Of a stretch of 64,000 nt of DNA, positions 10,958 to 20,496 are shown one piece after another. Position 1 is the first letter of the stretch, and each line of letters opens with the position of its first letter. The position numbers and the translations under genes were made by a program. A model generated the notes under the pieces. That model worked only from the letters and a program-made list of their open reading frames with translations, was not told the DNA's origin and ran no database searches. Origin of the DNA: Mycobacterium asiaticum (GTDB lineage: Bacteria; Actinomycetota; Actinomycetes; Mycobacteriales; Mycobacteriaceae); NCBI RefSeq assembly GCF_001673315.1, contig NZ_LZLQ01000088.1, positions 1-64,000 of the forward strand. The letters run 5' to 3'.

Positions 10958-12282
10958 CGAGCAACCGCCTCGCGCACCTGCTGCTCGCGGTCACGTTGAC
11001 GGCACCGTGTGCTGCGCCCTCGGCTCATGCGGTCTCACCTCCACCGGCCGACCAGAAGTGGCTGCCGGCACCGGCATTGCCGTCACCGCCGGGACCCACG
11101 GTCCAGCATGAAGTTTGCGCGGTGACGGCAGCCGACCCGGCCAAGACCGGTGTGCCCACGCAACTCGGCGACTTGGATCTGCCGCGGATCTGGCAACTAA
11201 CCCGGGGGGCAGGTCAGCGAGTCGCGGTGATCGACACCGGCGTCCGGCGTCACCCGCGCTTATCGAAGCTGGTGGCGGGAGGTGACTACGTGTCGACCGG
11301 CGACGGTACCCAGGACTGCGATGCACACGGCACGCTGGTGGCCGGGATCATCGCGGCGAAACCGGCCCCCGAGGCCGACCGATTCACTGGTGTGGCACCA
11401 GATGTCACCGTGATCGGCGTGCGGCAATCCAGCACCAGATTTTCTCTCGCCGGCGACCACACCGGAGCGGGCGTCGGTGACGTCGGGACGCTGGCCAAGG
11501 CGGTCCGTACCGCCGCCGATCTCGGCGCCTCCGTCATCAACATCTCGTCGGTGGCGTGTGTTGCGGCCGCGGACGCGCCCGACGATCGCGCGCTGGGCGC
11601 CGCTCTCGCCTACGCCGTCGATGTCAAAGACGCCGTCGTCGTAGCGGCCGCCGGCAACACCGGCGGTGCAACGCAGTGCCCAGGCCAACCTGCCGACGTC
11701 AGCTACGACAACATTGCGACGGTGGTCAGTCCCGCCTGGTACGACGACTATGTCCTGACCGTCGGCTCGGTGACTCCCCAGGGCGCGCCGTCGTCGTTCA
11801 CCCTGGCCGGACCATGGGTAGATGTCGCCGCGACCGGCGAGGGTGTGACCTCGCTGAGCCCGGTGAACGACGGCATTGTCAATAGCGTTGCCGGACAACA
11901 GCTCTGCGGAACAAGCTTTGCCGCGCCCGTGGTGAGCGGGCTGGCAGCGCTGATCCGGGCGCGTTTTCCCGCACTGACGGCGCGTGAGGTGATGCAGCGC
12001 ATCGAATCCACCGCGCACCATCCGGCCGCGGGCTGGGATCCATTCGTCGGCAACGGTGCCGTCGACGCGCTGGCCGCGGTCAGCACCGCCACCACCGAAC
12101 GATCCGGCACGGCCGGCCGCCGGATATTGGGCCTGCCCGGCCCGGCCACCCCAGGTCAGCCCGACAACCGCCCACGCGACACCGCTTTCGGTGGGGCCGC
12201 GATCTGCCTGGTGGCGCTACTGGCGACAATGGCCTCGCTTATGCGCCGACGCCTAGGGTCCAACCGTGTCGCGGCCGACTGA
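10954..12282 (+). CDS. mycP4: ESX-4 mycosin, membrane-anchored subtilisin-like protease MycP4
   Basis: 442 residues starting at the GTG at 10954 that overlaps the eccD4 stop. An N-terminal signal sequence ends near SAHAVSPPP. The subtilisin triad is visible: Asp in AVIDTGVRRH, His in DAHGTLVAGI and Ser in CGTSFAAPVVSG; AAAGNTGG supplies the oxyanion-hole Asn. A C-terminal hydrophobic anchor (ICLVALLATMASLM) ends in basic residues. Mycosins stabilise the ESX membrane complex and process substrates in the periplasm. The 3' end overlaps eccB4 by 30 bases, convergently. Confidence 0.95.
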   Translation: MTSNRLAHLLLAVTLTAPCAAPSAHAVSPPPADQKWLPAPALPSPPGPTVQHEVCAVTAADPAKTGVPTQLGDLDLPRIWQLTRGAGQRVAVIDTGVRRHPRLSKLVAGGDYVSTGDGTQDCDAHGTLVAGIIAAKPAPEADRFTGVAPDVTVIGVRQSSTRFSLAGDHTGAGVGDVGTLAKAVRTAADLGASVINISSVACVAAADAPDDRALGAALAYAVDVKDAVVVAAAGNTGGATQCPGQPADVSYDNIATVVSPAWYDDYVLTVGSVTPQGAPSSFTLAGPWVDVAATGEGVTSLSPVNDGIVNSVAGQQLCGTSFAAPVVSGLAALIRARFPALTAREVMQRIESTAHHPAAGWDPFVGNGAVDALAAVSTATTERSGTAGRRILGLPGPATPGQPDNRPRDTAFGGAAICLVALLATMASLMRRRLGSNRVAAD

Positions 12283-13653
12283 TGCCTTCGCCCTGCTCAG
12301 CTCCGGTCCGCACGGCAGCGCCGCGAGCAGCGCCCACGGCGCCGGGGCAGCCGTGGACGGCAGCCCCAGATCACGGGCCGCCTCGTCGTCGTGGATGGCG
12401 AATCGAACGCCAGCGTCGGTGACGAGGAAACGAGGCAAGCTGCGGGCACCGATGCCAGTCAGGCCCTGAGCCGACACATAAGCGCTGTGGCCCGGCGGTA
12501 GATAGACGGCGTCCACCGCGGGCCCGCGGCCGTCGGCTTGCGCCAGGGTCGCCGCCCGCCCTCCGGCTGATAAGCCCCGCGCGCTGCCCGTCCCCACGGT
12601 GATCTCCGCCGGACCGGCCGGCACGGGCGTCCACACCACACAAATGTCGGAGTCCCCGACCGATAACGCCGGAGCCCGTTCGGGAAACCCGGCGGTCGGC
12701 AGGATGTCGACCTCCGGCGCCTGTCTCAGGGCGTCGGGCGAGATCGTTACGACGTCGGCGCTGCCCTGCGAATCGTGGAACCGCAGTAGATCGGCAGTCA
12801 GCTGCCCGATTCGCTGGACCCCGGCGGTCAGCACCACGTAGAACTCGTCGCCTCCCGCGCGTGTGATCCGCAACACAGTGCCGACCGGAGTTTCGGGGAG
12901 CCACGCTCGGGGCGGTCCGGCCGCCTTCGCGACTCGGGGAACCGCGATGGGCGGCGCCTCCGGGACGGCTCCTAGCAACGATCGCGAGACGGTACGCGGC
13001 CGCTGGCCCGACAGCCCCAACGCTCGCACGACTGCGCTATCAGCCAGATCCACCAGTGCCCGTGAGCCGTGGTAGAGCAGGTAAGCCTGCGAATCCGAAT
13101 CCGTCGTGACCAGGATGGCCCGGTCAGCCGCGAGAGCAGCCACGGATGGGCCCGCCGGCGGACCGATCAGCACCGTTGTTCCTGCGTCACCCCCGCCGTC
13201 GCAGATCGTCCAAGCCGACTGTCGCACCGGCAGGGGCGGGGCCAGCAGCTGTGGCGCACCCGGAATGCCCAGCAGCGGGCCATGTTTGGCGCTTAACAGG
13301 TCGGACTCTCGCACCGGTTGCGGGTTGGCGTCTGACGCCGCGATCAACCGCGCCGAGGCCAGATTGAGCACCGGATGCCAGGTGTCCCCCACCCGCACGT
13401 ACAGCGCGCCGGACACCCGGCCCATCGCAATCCGGGCATCACCCAGGCCCGACTGCGGCTGCAGCAAACTCAACAAACCGCATCCCGCGATCGCGACGAC
13501 CGTCAATACACAGCCGAATGTCAGCGAAATCAGTCGGGTACGGCGCGATCCCTCGACCGTGCGGTAATCGCCGCCCAGCAACGCGCACTCCAGGCGCCGG
13601 GTCAGGTACCGGTGAGCGCTGACGTGCAGCCAGGAGGTGGTTTCCCGCCGCAC
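12253..13653 (-). CDS. eccB4: ESX-4 periplasmic-core component EccB4
   Basis: 466 residues from the GTG at 13653 (VRRETTSWLHVSAHRYL), which fits the usual EccB N-terminus and has a G-rich ribosome binding sequence in front; a GTG at 13665 is the alternative. One transmembrane segment at about residues 42-62 is followed by a large periplasmic domain with RVSGALYVRVGDTWHPVLNLASARLI, split here as RVSGALYVRVG and HPVLNLASARLI. EccB anchors the ESX pore on the periplasmic side. It is convergent with mycP4, completing the ESX-4 set (B, C, D, mycosin, Rv3446c-like); there is no EccE, as is usual for ESX-4. Confidence 0.92.
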   Translation of the reverse strand: MRRETTSWLHVSAHRYLTRRLECALLGGDYRTVEGSRRTRLISLTFGCVLTVVAIAGCGLLSLLQPQSGLGDARIAMGRVSGALYVRVGDTWHPVLNLASARLIAASDANPQPVRESDLLSAKHGPLLGIPGAPQLLAPPLPVRQSAWTICDGGGDAGTTVLIGPPAGPSVAALAADRAILVTTDSDSQAYLLYHGSRALVDLADSAVVRALGLSGQRPRTVSRSLLGAVPEAPPIAVPRVAKAAGPPRAWLPETPVGTVLRITRAGGDEFYVVLTAGVQRIGQLTADLLRFHDSQGSADVVTISPDALRQAPEVDILPTAGFPERAPALSVGDSDICVVWTPVPAGPAEITVGTGSARGLSAGGRAATLAQADGRGPAVDAVYLPPGHSAYVSAQGLTGIGARSLPRFLVTDAGVRFAIHDDEAARDLGLPSTAAPAPWALLAALPCGPELSRAKASVGRDTVGP

Positions 13654-13737
13654 TGAACCCCCCACATGTTGCCCTGACCGCCCCCGACTCTAGGCCGTCC
13701 GATACGCCCTTCCCGCCGGTTGTCCACAGGCGCGGAG

Positions 13738-14568
13738 ATGATGCTCCGCGCGAATCCGTATAAAATTTCCCAGGTGCTCAAGGACCCCTTCATTCGCCTA
13801 GCCGGTCGGGCCGGTGTGGGTGTCGCCGCTGCGGCGGCCGCTGTTGCGCTGGTGAACCCCCTCGTCGCGATCCCGCGGGCATCCGCCGACGACTGTCCGG
13901 ACGCCGAAGTCGTCTTCGCCCGGGGAACCAACGAGCCGCCCGGCCTGGGCCGAGTGGGCGACGCATTCGTGCAGTCGCTGCGCCAGCAGGCCCCCGGCGT
14001 GAACATCGACACCTACGCGGTCAACTATGCGGCCAGCAAGCTGCAGTTGCATGGCGGCGACGGCGCCAACGACACGATTTCGCATGTCAAGAAGACGGCC
14101 GCGGCGTGCCCGAGCACCAAGATCGTGTTGGGCGGCTATTCACAGGGTGCTTCCGTGATGGACATCGTGGCCGGAGTTCCGATCGGTGGCATCAGCTTCG
14201 GCAGCTCCCTGCCGCCCGAATACGCAGGCAACATCGCGGCGGTGGTGACCTTCGGCGACATCGCTGACCGCGCCGGCGGATCGCTGCCCACCAAGAGCGC
14301 TCTGCTCGGCTCCAAGGCAGTGGACTACTGCAACCCGACGGACCCGATCTGCCACGCCGGCGCCGGGAACGAGTGGACCGGGCACACCGAGGGATACGTC
14401 CCCACGTACACCACCCTGGGCGCGGCTTACGCGGCGCCCAAGCTGATGAACGGCGTGCCGCACATGCCTGGGCAGCTGCCCCTCCCGCAGGTCCCGCTGG
14501 TACCCCAGGTGCCGGGGTCGGTCTCGCCCAGTCTGCCGGCCACCGCGCCGGTGGTGCAGGTGCACTGA
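13738..14568 (+). CDS. Secreted cutinase-family serine esterase
   Basis: 276 residues with a signal peptide ([15 protein letters not shown], cleavage near ASA-DDC) and a cutinase domain. The nucleophile Ser lies in LGGYSQGAS, the Asp in [10 protein letters not shown] and the His in GHTEGYVP; four cysteines fit the family disulfides. It resembles Cut3 (Rv3451), which in M. tuberculosis also follows ESX-4. The C-terminus is a Pro-rich tail with repeated [12 protein letters not shown] elements. Only one cutinase gene is present here. Two adjacent ATGs at 13738 and 13741 make the exact start uncertain. Confidence 0.9.
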   Translation: MMLRANPYKISQVLKDPFIRLAGRAGVGVAAAAAAVALVNPLVAIPRASADDCPDAEVVFARGTNEPPGLGRVGDAFVQSLRQQAPGVNIDTYAVNYAASKLQLHGGDGANDTISHVKKTAAACPSTKIVLGGYSQGASVMDIVAGVPIGGISFGSSLPPEYAGNIAAVVTFGDIADRAGGSLPTKSALLGSKAVDYCNPTDPICHAGAGNEWTGHTEGYVPTYTTLGAAYAAPKLMNGVPHMPGQLPLPQVPLVPQVPGSVSPSLPATAPVVQVH

Positions 14569-14633
14569 CGGCGCATACGGGGTGCGGGCCAAGCCCGACC
14601 GATCAAGCCGCCGACTTTCGCTGCCGGTGAGCT

Positions 14634-15533
14634 CTAACGGGGCGAGCGCACGTCGCGGGTGATCAGCGTCCGGGCCCCGAGCTCGTCGTCGGGCGGATAA
14701 TCCACTTGAGCCAGCGTCAACCCCTGCGGCGGGGCGGCCGCGAAGTCGCTGGATCTGCTTGTCGCAGTAAGTAATTCACGGCACCATGCCGCTGTGCGCC
14801 GATGCTCGCCGACGGCCAGTAAGGCCCCCATCAGCGATCGCACCATGGACCAGCAGAACGCGTCGGCGCTGACATGGGCCGTGATCGAATCGCCCTCGCG
14901 GGAAAAGTCCAACCGCTGCAGCTCCCGGATGGTGGTGGCCCCGTCACGATGACGACAGAACGCGGCGAAATCGTGCAGCCCCAACAGTTCTCGGGCCGCC
15001 GCCGACATCGCGTCCACATCCAGGGCACGCGGCCAGGCGGTGATGAAACGCGCCTGCTGCGGAACCACGCCGTAGGGCGCCGTCGACAGCCGGTAGACGT
15101 AGTGACGGCGCAGCGCCGAGAACCGTGCGTCGAAACCGGCCGGAGCGCGGGCGATGTCCAGCACCCGAACGTCGGCGGGCAGGAACCTGCCCAGCCGCCG
15201 CACCAGAGCCAGGAACTCCGGATCCCCAGGAGATGAGTTCCTCGAATAGACCTTCGACACGGCATCGACCGGCACATCGGCATGCGCCACCTGCCCGGTG
15301 GCGTGCACACCGGCGTCGGTGCGTCCCGCCGCGCGCAGCCGAACCGGTGCACGGAACACGGTCGTCAATGCCTCGTCCAGCACACCGGCGACGGTTCGCT
15401 GACCCGCTTGCGCCGCCCAACCCGCGAAATCGGTTCCGTCGTAGGCGATATCGAGCCGCAGACGGACGACCTCGCTAATTCTCGGAGGCCTCTTCCGTGG
15501 CCTTGTCGGCATCCTTGTCGGTGGCCGCTTCAT
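14634..15533 (-). CDS. truA: tRNA pseudouridine synthase A
   Basis: TruA modifies U38-U40 in tRNA anticodon stems. The 299-residue frame has [13 protein letters not shown] and the catalytic Asp in [18 protein letters not shown]. The coding similarity begins near [12 protein letters not shown], but those Val codons are GTC, so the start must lie upstream, inside rplQ. The ATG at 15533 gives a basic N-terminal extension similar to the one in M. tuberculosis; the ATG at 15512 is an alternative. It is the last gene of the alpha operon and converges on the cutinase gene 65 bases away. Confidence 0.92.
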   Translation of the reverse strand: MKRPPTRMPTRPRKRPPRISEVVRLRLDIAYDGTDFAGWAAQAGQRTVAGVLDEALTTVFRAPVRLRAAGRTDAGVHATGQVAHADVPVDAVSKVYSRNSSPGDPEFLALVRRLGRFLPADVRVLDIARAPAGFDARFSALRRHYVYRLSTAPYGVVPQQARFITAWPRALDVDAMSAAARELLGLHDFAAFCRHRDGATTIRELQRLDFSREGDSITAHVSADAFCWSMVRSLMGALLAVGEHRRTAAWCRELLTATSRSSDFAAAPPQGLTLAQVDYPPDDELGARTLITRDVRSPR

Positions 15534-16101
15534 CGGTGGCTTCGTCGGTGGTTTGGATGCCCGCCTGCGGGGTCGCAGCCGCCGCTTCAGGCGTGGCCTC
15601 GGTGTCGGTCGCCGCCTCGTCGGCCGGCGAATCGTCCACCGCCTCCGGCACGACAGCCGCCTGCGGTGCCGCAGCGGCCGCCTCGGGTGCGGCCTTCTTC
15701 GAGGACTGCACCCGCCGGGCCCGGTCGGCTTCCGACGTCACCGTCTTCTCCCGCACCAGCTCGATCACCGCCATCGGAGCGTTGTCACCCTTGCGCGGCT
15801 CGACCTTGATGATCCGGGTGTAGCCACCGTCGCGGTCGGAGAAGAACGGCCCGATCTCCGCGAACAAGGTGTGCACCACATCCTTGTCGCGGATCTTCTT
15901 CATGACCTCACGCCGATTGTGCAGCGAGCCCTTCTTGGCGTGGGTGATCAGCTTCTCCGCATAGGGTCGCAACGCCCGCGCCTTGGGCTCGGTGGTCTTG
16001 ATCCGGCCGTGCTCGAACAACGACGTGGCCAGGTTGGCCAGGAGCGCCTTCTGGTGCGACGACGACCCGCCGAGGCGAGGGCCCTTGGTGGGCTTGGGCA
16101 T
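15475..16101 (-). CDS. rplQ: 50S ribosomal protein L17 with long acidic tail
   Basis: 208 residues. The first 118 are canonical L17 ([19 protein letters not shown] and [13 protein letters not shown]). The remaining 90 are a low-complexity Ala/Glu/Asp/Thr-rich tail, longer than in M. tuberculosis (about 180 residues in total, from memory). The tail is typical of actinobacterial L17 and variable between species. The gene overlaps truA by 59 bases and is preceded by a gap containing a duplicated 55-57 base unit. Confidence 0.95.
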   Translation of the reverse strand: MPKPTKGPRLGGSSSHQKALLANLATSLFEHGRIKTTEPKARALRPYAEKLITHAKKGSLHNRREVMKKIRDKDVVHTLFAEIGPFFSDRDGGYTRIIKVEPRKGDNAPMAVIELVREKTVTSEADRARRVQSSKKAAPEAAAAAPQAAVVPEAVDDSPADEAATDTEATPEAAAATPQAGIQTTDEATDEAATDKDADKATEEASEN

Positions 16102-16150
16102 TGCGACTTCTCCTATGTGGGGCCGGTCCCCGTATCAGGTAGGACCGGGA

Positions 16151-16262
16151 CGGACGGTGTTGCATTTGTCCGGTTCCTCAGCGGCCTGCACGGCCGCATC
16201 GTCGCCGGACGGTGTTGCATGTGTCCGGTTCCTCAGCGGCCGCTGCACGGCCGCATCGTCGC
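16151..16262. repeat. Tandem repeat of two 55-57 base units between rpoA and rplQ
   Basis: Two nearly identical copies, 16151-16205 and 16206-16262, both begin CGGACGGTGTTGCAT and end GCATCGTCGC. They differ by one substitution and a two-base insertion. Within the second copy CGGCCG occurs on both sides of a five-base loop and could pair. A third, partial unit begins at 16263 and merges into the rpoA stop region. Confidence 0.85.
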
Positions 16263-16272
16263 CGGACGGGCG

Positions 16273-17358
<1,086 letters not shown>

Positions 17359-17363
17359 TTAGG

Positions 17364-17388
17364 TTCCTGCGCCCCGACGGCGCAGGAA
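17364..17388 (-). terminator. Strong hairpin between rpsD and rpoA
   Basis: A perfect 10-base stem, TTCCTGCGCC (17364-17373) with GGCGCAGGAA (17379-17388), closes a five-base loop. It starts four bases after the rpsD stop on the transcribed strand. No U-tract follows, so it could be a weak or tail-less terminator, an RNA processing site or a translational control element. The class given is a best guess. Confidence 0.55.
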
Positions 17389-17392
17389 ATCT

Positions 17393-17998
17393 TTACTTCG
17401 AGTAGTACTCGACGATCAGCTGCTCGGTGAGCGGCACGTCGATCTGAGCGCGCTCGGGCAGCTGATGGATCAGGATGCGTTGCCGCTCTCCGACCACCTG
17501 CAGCCAGCTCGGGATCGGGCGGTCACCCGCAGTCTCCCGCGCGATCTGGAACGGCACCGTGTTCAGCGAGTTGTCCCGTACGTCGATGATGTCGTACTGC
17601 GACACCCGGTAGCTGGGGACGTTGACGTGCACGCCGTTGACCGAGAAGTGCCCGTGGCTGACCAGCTGACGAGCCATCCGCCGGGTCCGGGCCAGGCCGG
17701 CGCGGTAGACGACGTTGTCGAGTCGGCTTTCCAGGATGCGCAGCAGTTCCTCACCGGTCTTGCCGGATTGGCGGGTTGCCTCTTCGTAGTAGCGGCGGAA
17801 CTGTTTCTCCATGACGCCGTAGGTGAAGCGAGCCTTCTGCTTCTCCTGCAGCTGCTGACGGTATTCGCTGTCCTTGATCCGCGCGCGGCCATGCTGGCCG
17901 GGCGGGTAGGGCCGCTTCTCGAAGGACTGGTCGCCGCCGACGAGGTCGGTGCCCAGCCGGCGCGACTTGCGGGTCATAGGTCCGGTGTAACGAGCCAT
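17393..17998 (-). CDS. rpsD: 30S ribosomal protein S4
   Basis: 201 residues beginning MARYTGPMTRKSRRLGTDL, with the S4 RNA-binding domain LDNVVYRAGLARTRRMARQLVSHGHFSVNG (central part RRMARQLVSHGHF). It is the non-zinc form, since no N-terminal Cys cluster is present. S4 is a primary 16S rRNA binder and in many bacteria represses its own operon. It lies between rpsK and rpoA in the alpha operon. Confidence 0.97.
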   Translation of the reverse strand: MARYTGPMTRKSRRLGTDLVGGDQSFEKRPYPPGQHGRARIKDSEYRQQLQEKQKARFTYGVMEKQFRRYYEEATRQSGKTGEELLRILESRLDNVVYRAGLARTRRMARQLVSHGHFSVNGVHVNVPSYRVSQYDIIDVRDNSLNTVPFQIARETAGDRPIPSWLQVVGERQRILIHQLPERAQIDVPLTEQLIVEYYSK

Positions 17999-18022
17999 TT
18001 CTTATGTTCCTCCTAGACCCTG

Positions 18023-18442
18023 TTAGACCCTGCGCCGCTTGGGCGGACGACAGCCGTTGTGCGGCTGCGGGGTGACATCGGAGATGGCCCCGACCTCCAG
18101 GCCGGCGGCCTGGAGAGACCGGATCGCGGTCTCCCGACCCGAACCCGGGCCCTTGACGAACACGTCGACCTTCTTGACGCCGTGCTCCTGCGCCTTGCGG
18201 GCGGCGTTCTCCGCAGCCAGCTGAGCGGCGAACGGAGTCGACTTCCGGGAACCCTTGAAGCCGACGTGACCCGACGACGCCCACGCGATGACATTGCCCT
18301 GCGGGTCGGTGATGGTCACGATCGTGTTGTTGAAGGTGCTCTTGATGTGGGCGGCACCGTGCGGGATGTTCTTCTTTTCCCGCCTGCGGGTCTTCTGCCC
18401 CTTCTTAGCGGATGATGTTTGGCCCTTTTTTGTCGGTGGCAT
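18023..18442 (-). CDS. rpsK: 30S ribosomal protein S11
   Basis: 139 residues, with the basic N-terminus found in mycobacteria, the core [21 protein letters not shown] and the C-terminal [14 protein letters not shown]11 forms part of the mRNA exit platform. It is six bases downstream of rpsM and 24 bases upstream of rpsD, so all three are co-transcribed. Confidence 0.97.
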   Translation of the reverse strand: MPPTKKGQTSSAKKGQKTRRREKKNIPHGAAHIKSTFNNTIVTITDPQGNVIAWASSGHVGFKGSRKSTPFAAQLAAENAARKAQEHGVKKVDVFVKGPGSGRETAIRSLQAAGLEVGAISDVTPQPHNGCRPPKRRRV

Positions 18443-18448
18443 CCGGTT

Positions 18449-18823
18449 TTACCTGGCCTTCTTCTTGCCTGCGATGGTGCGCTTGGGGCCTTTGCGGGTC
18501 CGCGCGTTGGTCTTGGTCCGCTGGCCGCGCACCGGCAGGCCGCGACGGTGCCGCAAGCCCTGGTAGCAGCCGATCTCGATCTTGCGACGGATGTCGGCCT
18601 GCACCTCACGACGCAGGTCACCTTCGACCTTGAGGTTGGCTTCGATGTAGTCGCGCAGATGGGTCAGCTGGTCGTCGGTCAGGTCCCGAGTCCGCAGATC
18701 CTTGTCGATGCCGGTGGCAGCCAGAATCTCGTTGGATCGGGTACGACCGACGCCGAAGATATAGGTCAGTGCGATCTCCATGCGCTTGTCGCGCGGCAGA
18801 TCGACGCCTACTAGTCGAGCCAT
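18449..18823 (-). CDS. rpsM: 30S ribosomal protein S13
   Basis: 124 residues starting [20 protein letters not shown] with the helix-hairpin-helix [11 protein letters not shown] and the C-terminal [21 protein letters not shown]13 contacts the P-site tRNA and the large subunit. It is separated from rpmJ by 153 bases, which contain a short hairpin. Confidence 0.97.
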   Translation of the reverse strand: MARLVGVDLPRDKRMEIALTYIFGVGRTRSNEILAATGIDKDLRTRDLTDDQLTHLRDYIEANLKVEGDLRREVQADIRRKIEIGCYQGLRHRRGLPVRGQRTKTNARTRKGPKRTIAGKKKAR

Positions 18824-18910
18824 AGGTGGCGTTTCCTCTTTCTCAGCGGAGGTCTTTTCCCAGTCCGTTCCTCACCTGATGGCGAGGGCCCGGCCTCCGT
18901 CCGGACGTGG

Positions 18911-18929
18911 TGCGCGGCGTATCCGCGCA
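18911..18929 (-). other. Short hairpin between rpmJ and rpsM
   Basis: TGCGCGG (18911-18917) and CCGCGCA (18923-18929) form a perfect seven-base stem with a five-base loop in the 153-base gap between rpmJ and rpsM. There is no U-tract. It may be a processing or attenuation element; the function is not shown. Confidence 0.4.
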
Positions 18930-18976
18930 GTGGTACTGGGAGGTCTGCATTCAGTTATCGGACGATCTCGCCCTGA

Positions 18977-19090
18977 CTAGCCTTGCCGCTGCTTGTGGCG
19001 CGGGTCGGAGCAGATCACCATGACCCGTCCGTGCCGACGGATCACCCTGCACTTGTCACAGATCGGCTTGACGCTCGGGTTCACCTTCAC
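18977..19090 (-). CDS. rpmJ: 50S ribosomal protein L36
   Basis: A 37-residue gene read directly from the sequence: GTG start at 19090, [14 protein letters not shown] at the N-terminus and DPRHKQRQG at the end. Cys11, Cys14, Cys27 and His32 form the zinc site, so this is the zinc-binding form rather than a zinc-free paralogue. It lies between infA and rpsM, the conserved alpha-operon position. Confidence 0.96.
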
Positions 19091-19125
19091 GGCAGTCTCG
19101 GTCCTGTTCTCTGGTCTCTAGGTGT

Positions 19126-19162
19126 TTGTTACTTGTACCGGAGTGCTTGTTACTTGTACCGG
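19126..19162. repeat. 16-base direct repeat at the end of infA
   Basis: TTGTTACTTGTACCGG occurs at 19126-19141 and again at 19147-19162, 21 bases apart. The second copy contains the infA stop and last codons, so the end of the gene has been copied once downstream. It is probably a small slippage duplication. Confidence 0.8.
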
Positions 19163-19371
19163 TACACGATGCGGCCCCGGGACAGGTCGTAAGGAGACAG
19201 CTCCACTACCACCCGGTCCTCGGGCAGGATGCGGATGTAGTGCTGCCGCATCTTGCCGCTGATGTGGGCGAGTACCTTGTGGCCGTTTTCCAGCTCAATG
19301 CGAAACATGGCATTGGGCAGGGGCTCGACCACGCGGCCCTCGACCTCGATGGCACCGTCCTTCTTCGCCAT
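19150..19371 (-). CDS. infA: Translation initiation factor IF-1
   Basis: 73 residues from the ATG at 19371 ([18 protein letters not shown]), the invariant size for IF-1, with the OB-fold core [16 protein letters not shown]-1 blocks the ribosomal A site during initiation. The reading frame extends 18 codons upstream, but that part is not conserved. It is the first gene of the infA-rpmJ-rpsM-rpsK-rpsD-rpoA-rplQ-truA unit. Confidence 0.97.
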
Positions 19372-19611
19372 TACTTTTCGGGAATCCTCTACCTTGTTGT
19401 CCGTGCACTTGGGTGGGCGCAGCATTCGTCCGAGCTACAAAACGTGAGCCGGTGATGGAAATTCCCAGAAGAATTTCAGACAAGGCACGCGAAGAGCCGG
19501 CACGGACGCCGCACCGTTGGTCCACGATACCCGCACCGTCGCTCCGGAAGCAAAAGCGACCACTTCGCTCTGCGCGGAATAGCACGACCCGGCCGGCCGG
19601 TTAGACCATCC
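19372..19611. promoter_or_regulatory. Divergent promoter region of infA and the F420 gene
   Basis: A 240-base region between two divergent genes with no convincing reading frame. It must hold the promoter of the alpha ribosomal operon (minus strand) and that of the F420-dependent oxidoreductase pair (plus strand). I could not pick individual boxes with confidence. Confidence 0.5.
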
Positions 19612-20478
19612 ATGACGGACTCCCAGCAAGGTTCAGCATCCAGCAAGCCCGATTTAGGCCGTTTCGGATCGTTCGGACGCGGCGTCACTTCCCAGCAAGC
19701 CAAGGAGATCGAAGCCCTGGGCTACGGCGCTGTCTGGGTGGGTGGCTCACCGCCCGCCGAACTGGATTGGGTCGAACCCATCCTGGCAGCCACCACCACG
19801 TTGCAGGTGGCCACCGGCATCGTCAACATCTGGACGGCCGCGGCTGGGCCGGTGGCCGAATCGTTCCACCGGATCGATCAGGCCTACCCCGGGCGCTTTC
19901 TGCTCGGTATCGGAGTCGGTCATCCGGAGGCGCACACCGAGTACCGCAAGCCCTACGACGCTTTGGTGGAGTATCTCGACCAGCTCGACGAGCACGGTGT
20001 GCCGGCCAACCGGCGGGTGGTGGCGGCCCTTGGCCCGCGGGTCCTGAAGCTGTCCGCGCAGCGCGCGGCCGGGGCGCACCCGTACCTGACGACGCCGGAG
20101 CACACGGCGCAGGCGCGGGAATTGATGGGTCCGTCGGCGTTTCTGGCGCCCGAGCACAAGGTGATCCTCGCGTACCCGGACAAAGAAGATGCCGACAAGG
20201 CCCGCGCGGTGGGACGCAAGGCGCTCGACATCTACCTCAACCTCGCCAACTACCTGAACAGCTGGAAGCGGCTGGGGTTCACCGACGAGGATGTCGCCAG
20301 ACCCGGCAGTGACCGGCTCGTCGACGCGGTGGTCGCATACGGCACCACCGACTCCATCGCGGCGCGGCTGCGCGAGCACCTCGATGCCGGCGCGGACCAC
20401 GTTCCGGTGCAGGTGCTGACCAGAAGTGAAAATCTCGTTCCGGCGCTGGCCGAATTGGCAAAAGCATTGGGTCTGTAA
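19612..20478 (+). CDS. F420-dependent luciferase-like oxidoreductase (Rv3463-like)
   Basis: 288 residues of the luciferase-like monooxygenase fold, in the subgroup that begins KPDLGRFGSFGRG (TIGR03620-type, Rv3463 in M. tuberculosis). It contains QVATGIVNIWTA and the conserved GIGVGHPEAHTEY. Such enzymes transfer hydride to or from coenzyme F420; the substrate is unknown. The next gene is a paralogue with the same architecture 18 bases downstream, so this is a tandem duplication relative to the single Rv3463. Confidence 0.85.
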   Translation: MTDSQQGSASSKPDLGRFGSFGRGVTSQQAKEIEALGYGAVWVGGSPPAELDWVEPILAATTTLQVATGIVNIWTAAAGPVAESFHRIDQAYPGRFLLGIGVGHPEAHTEYRKPYDALVEYLDQLDEHGVPANRRVVAALGPRVLKLSAQRAAGAHPYLTTPEHTAQARELMGPSAFLAPEHKVILAYPDKEDADKARAVGRKALDIYLNLANYLNSWKRLGFTDEDVARPGSDRLVDAVVAYGTTDSIAARLREHLDAGADHVPVQVLTRSENLVPALAELAKALGL

Positions 20479-20496
20479 ACGGGTATAGGTGGCCAA

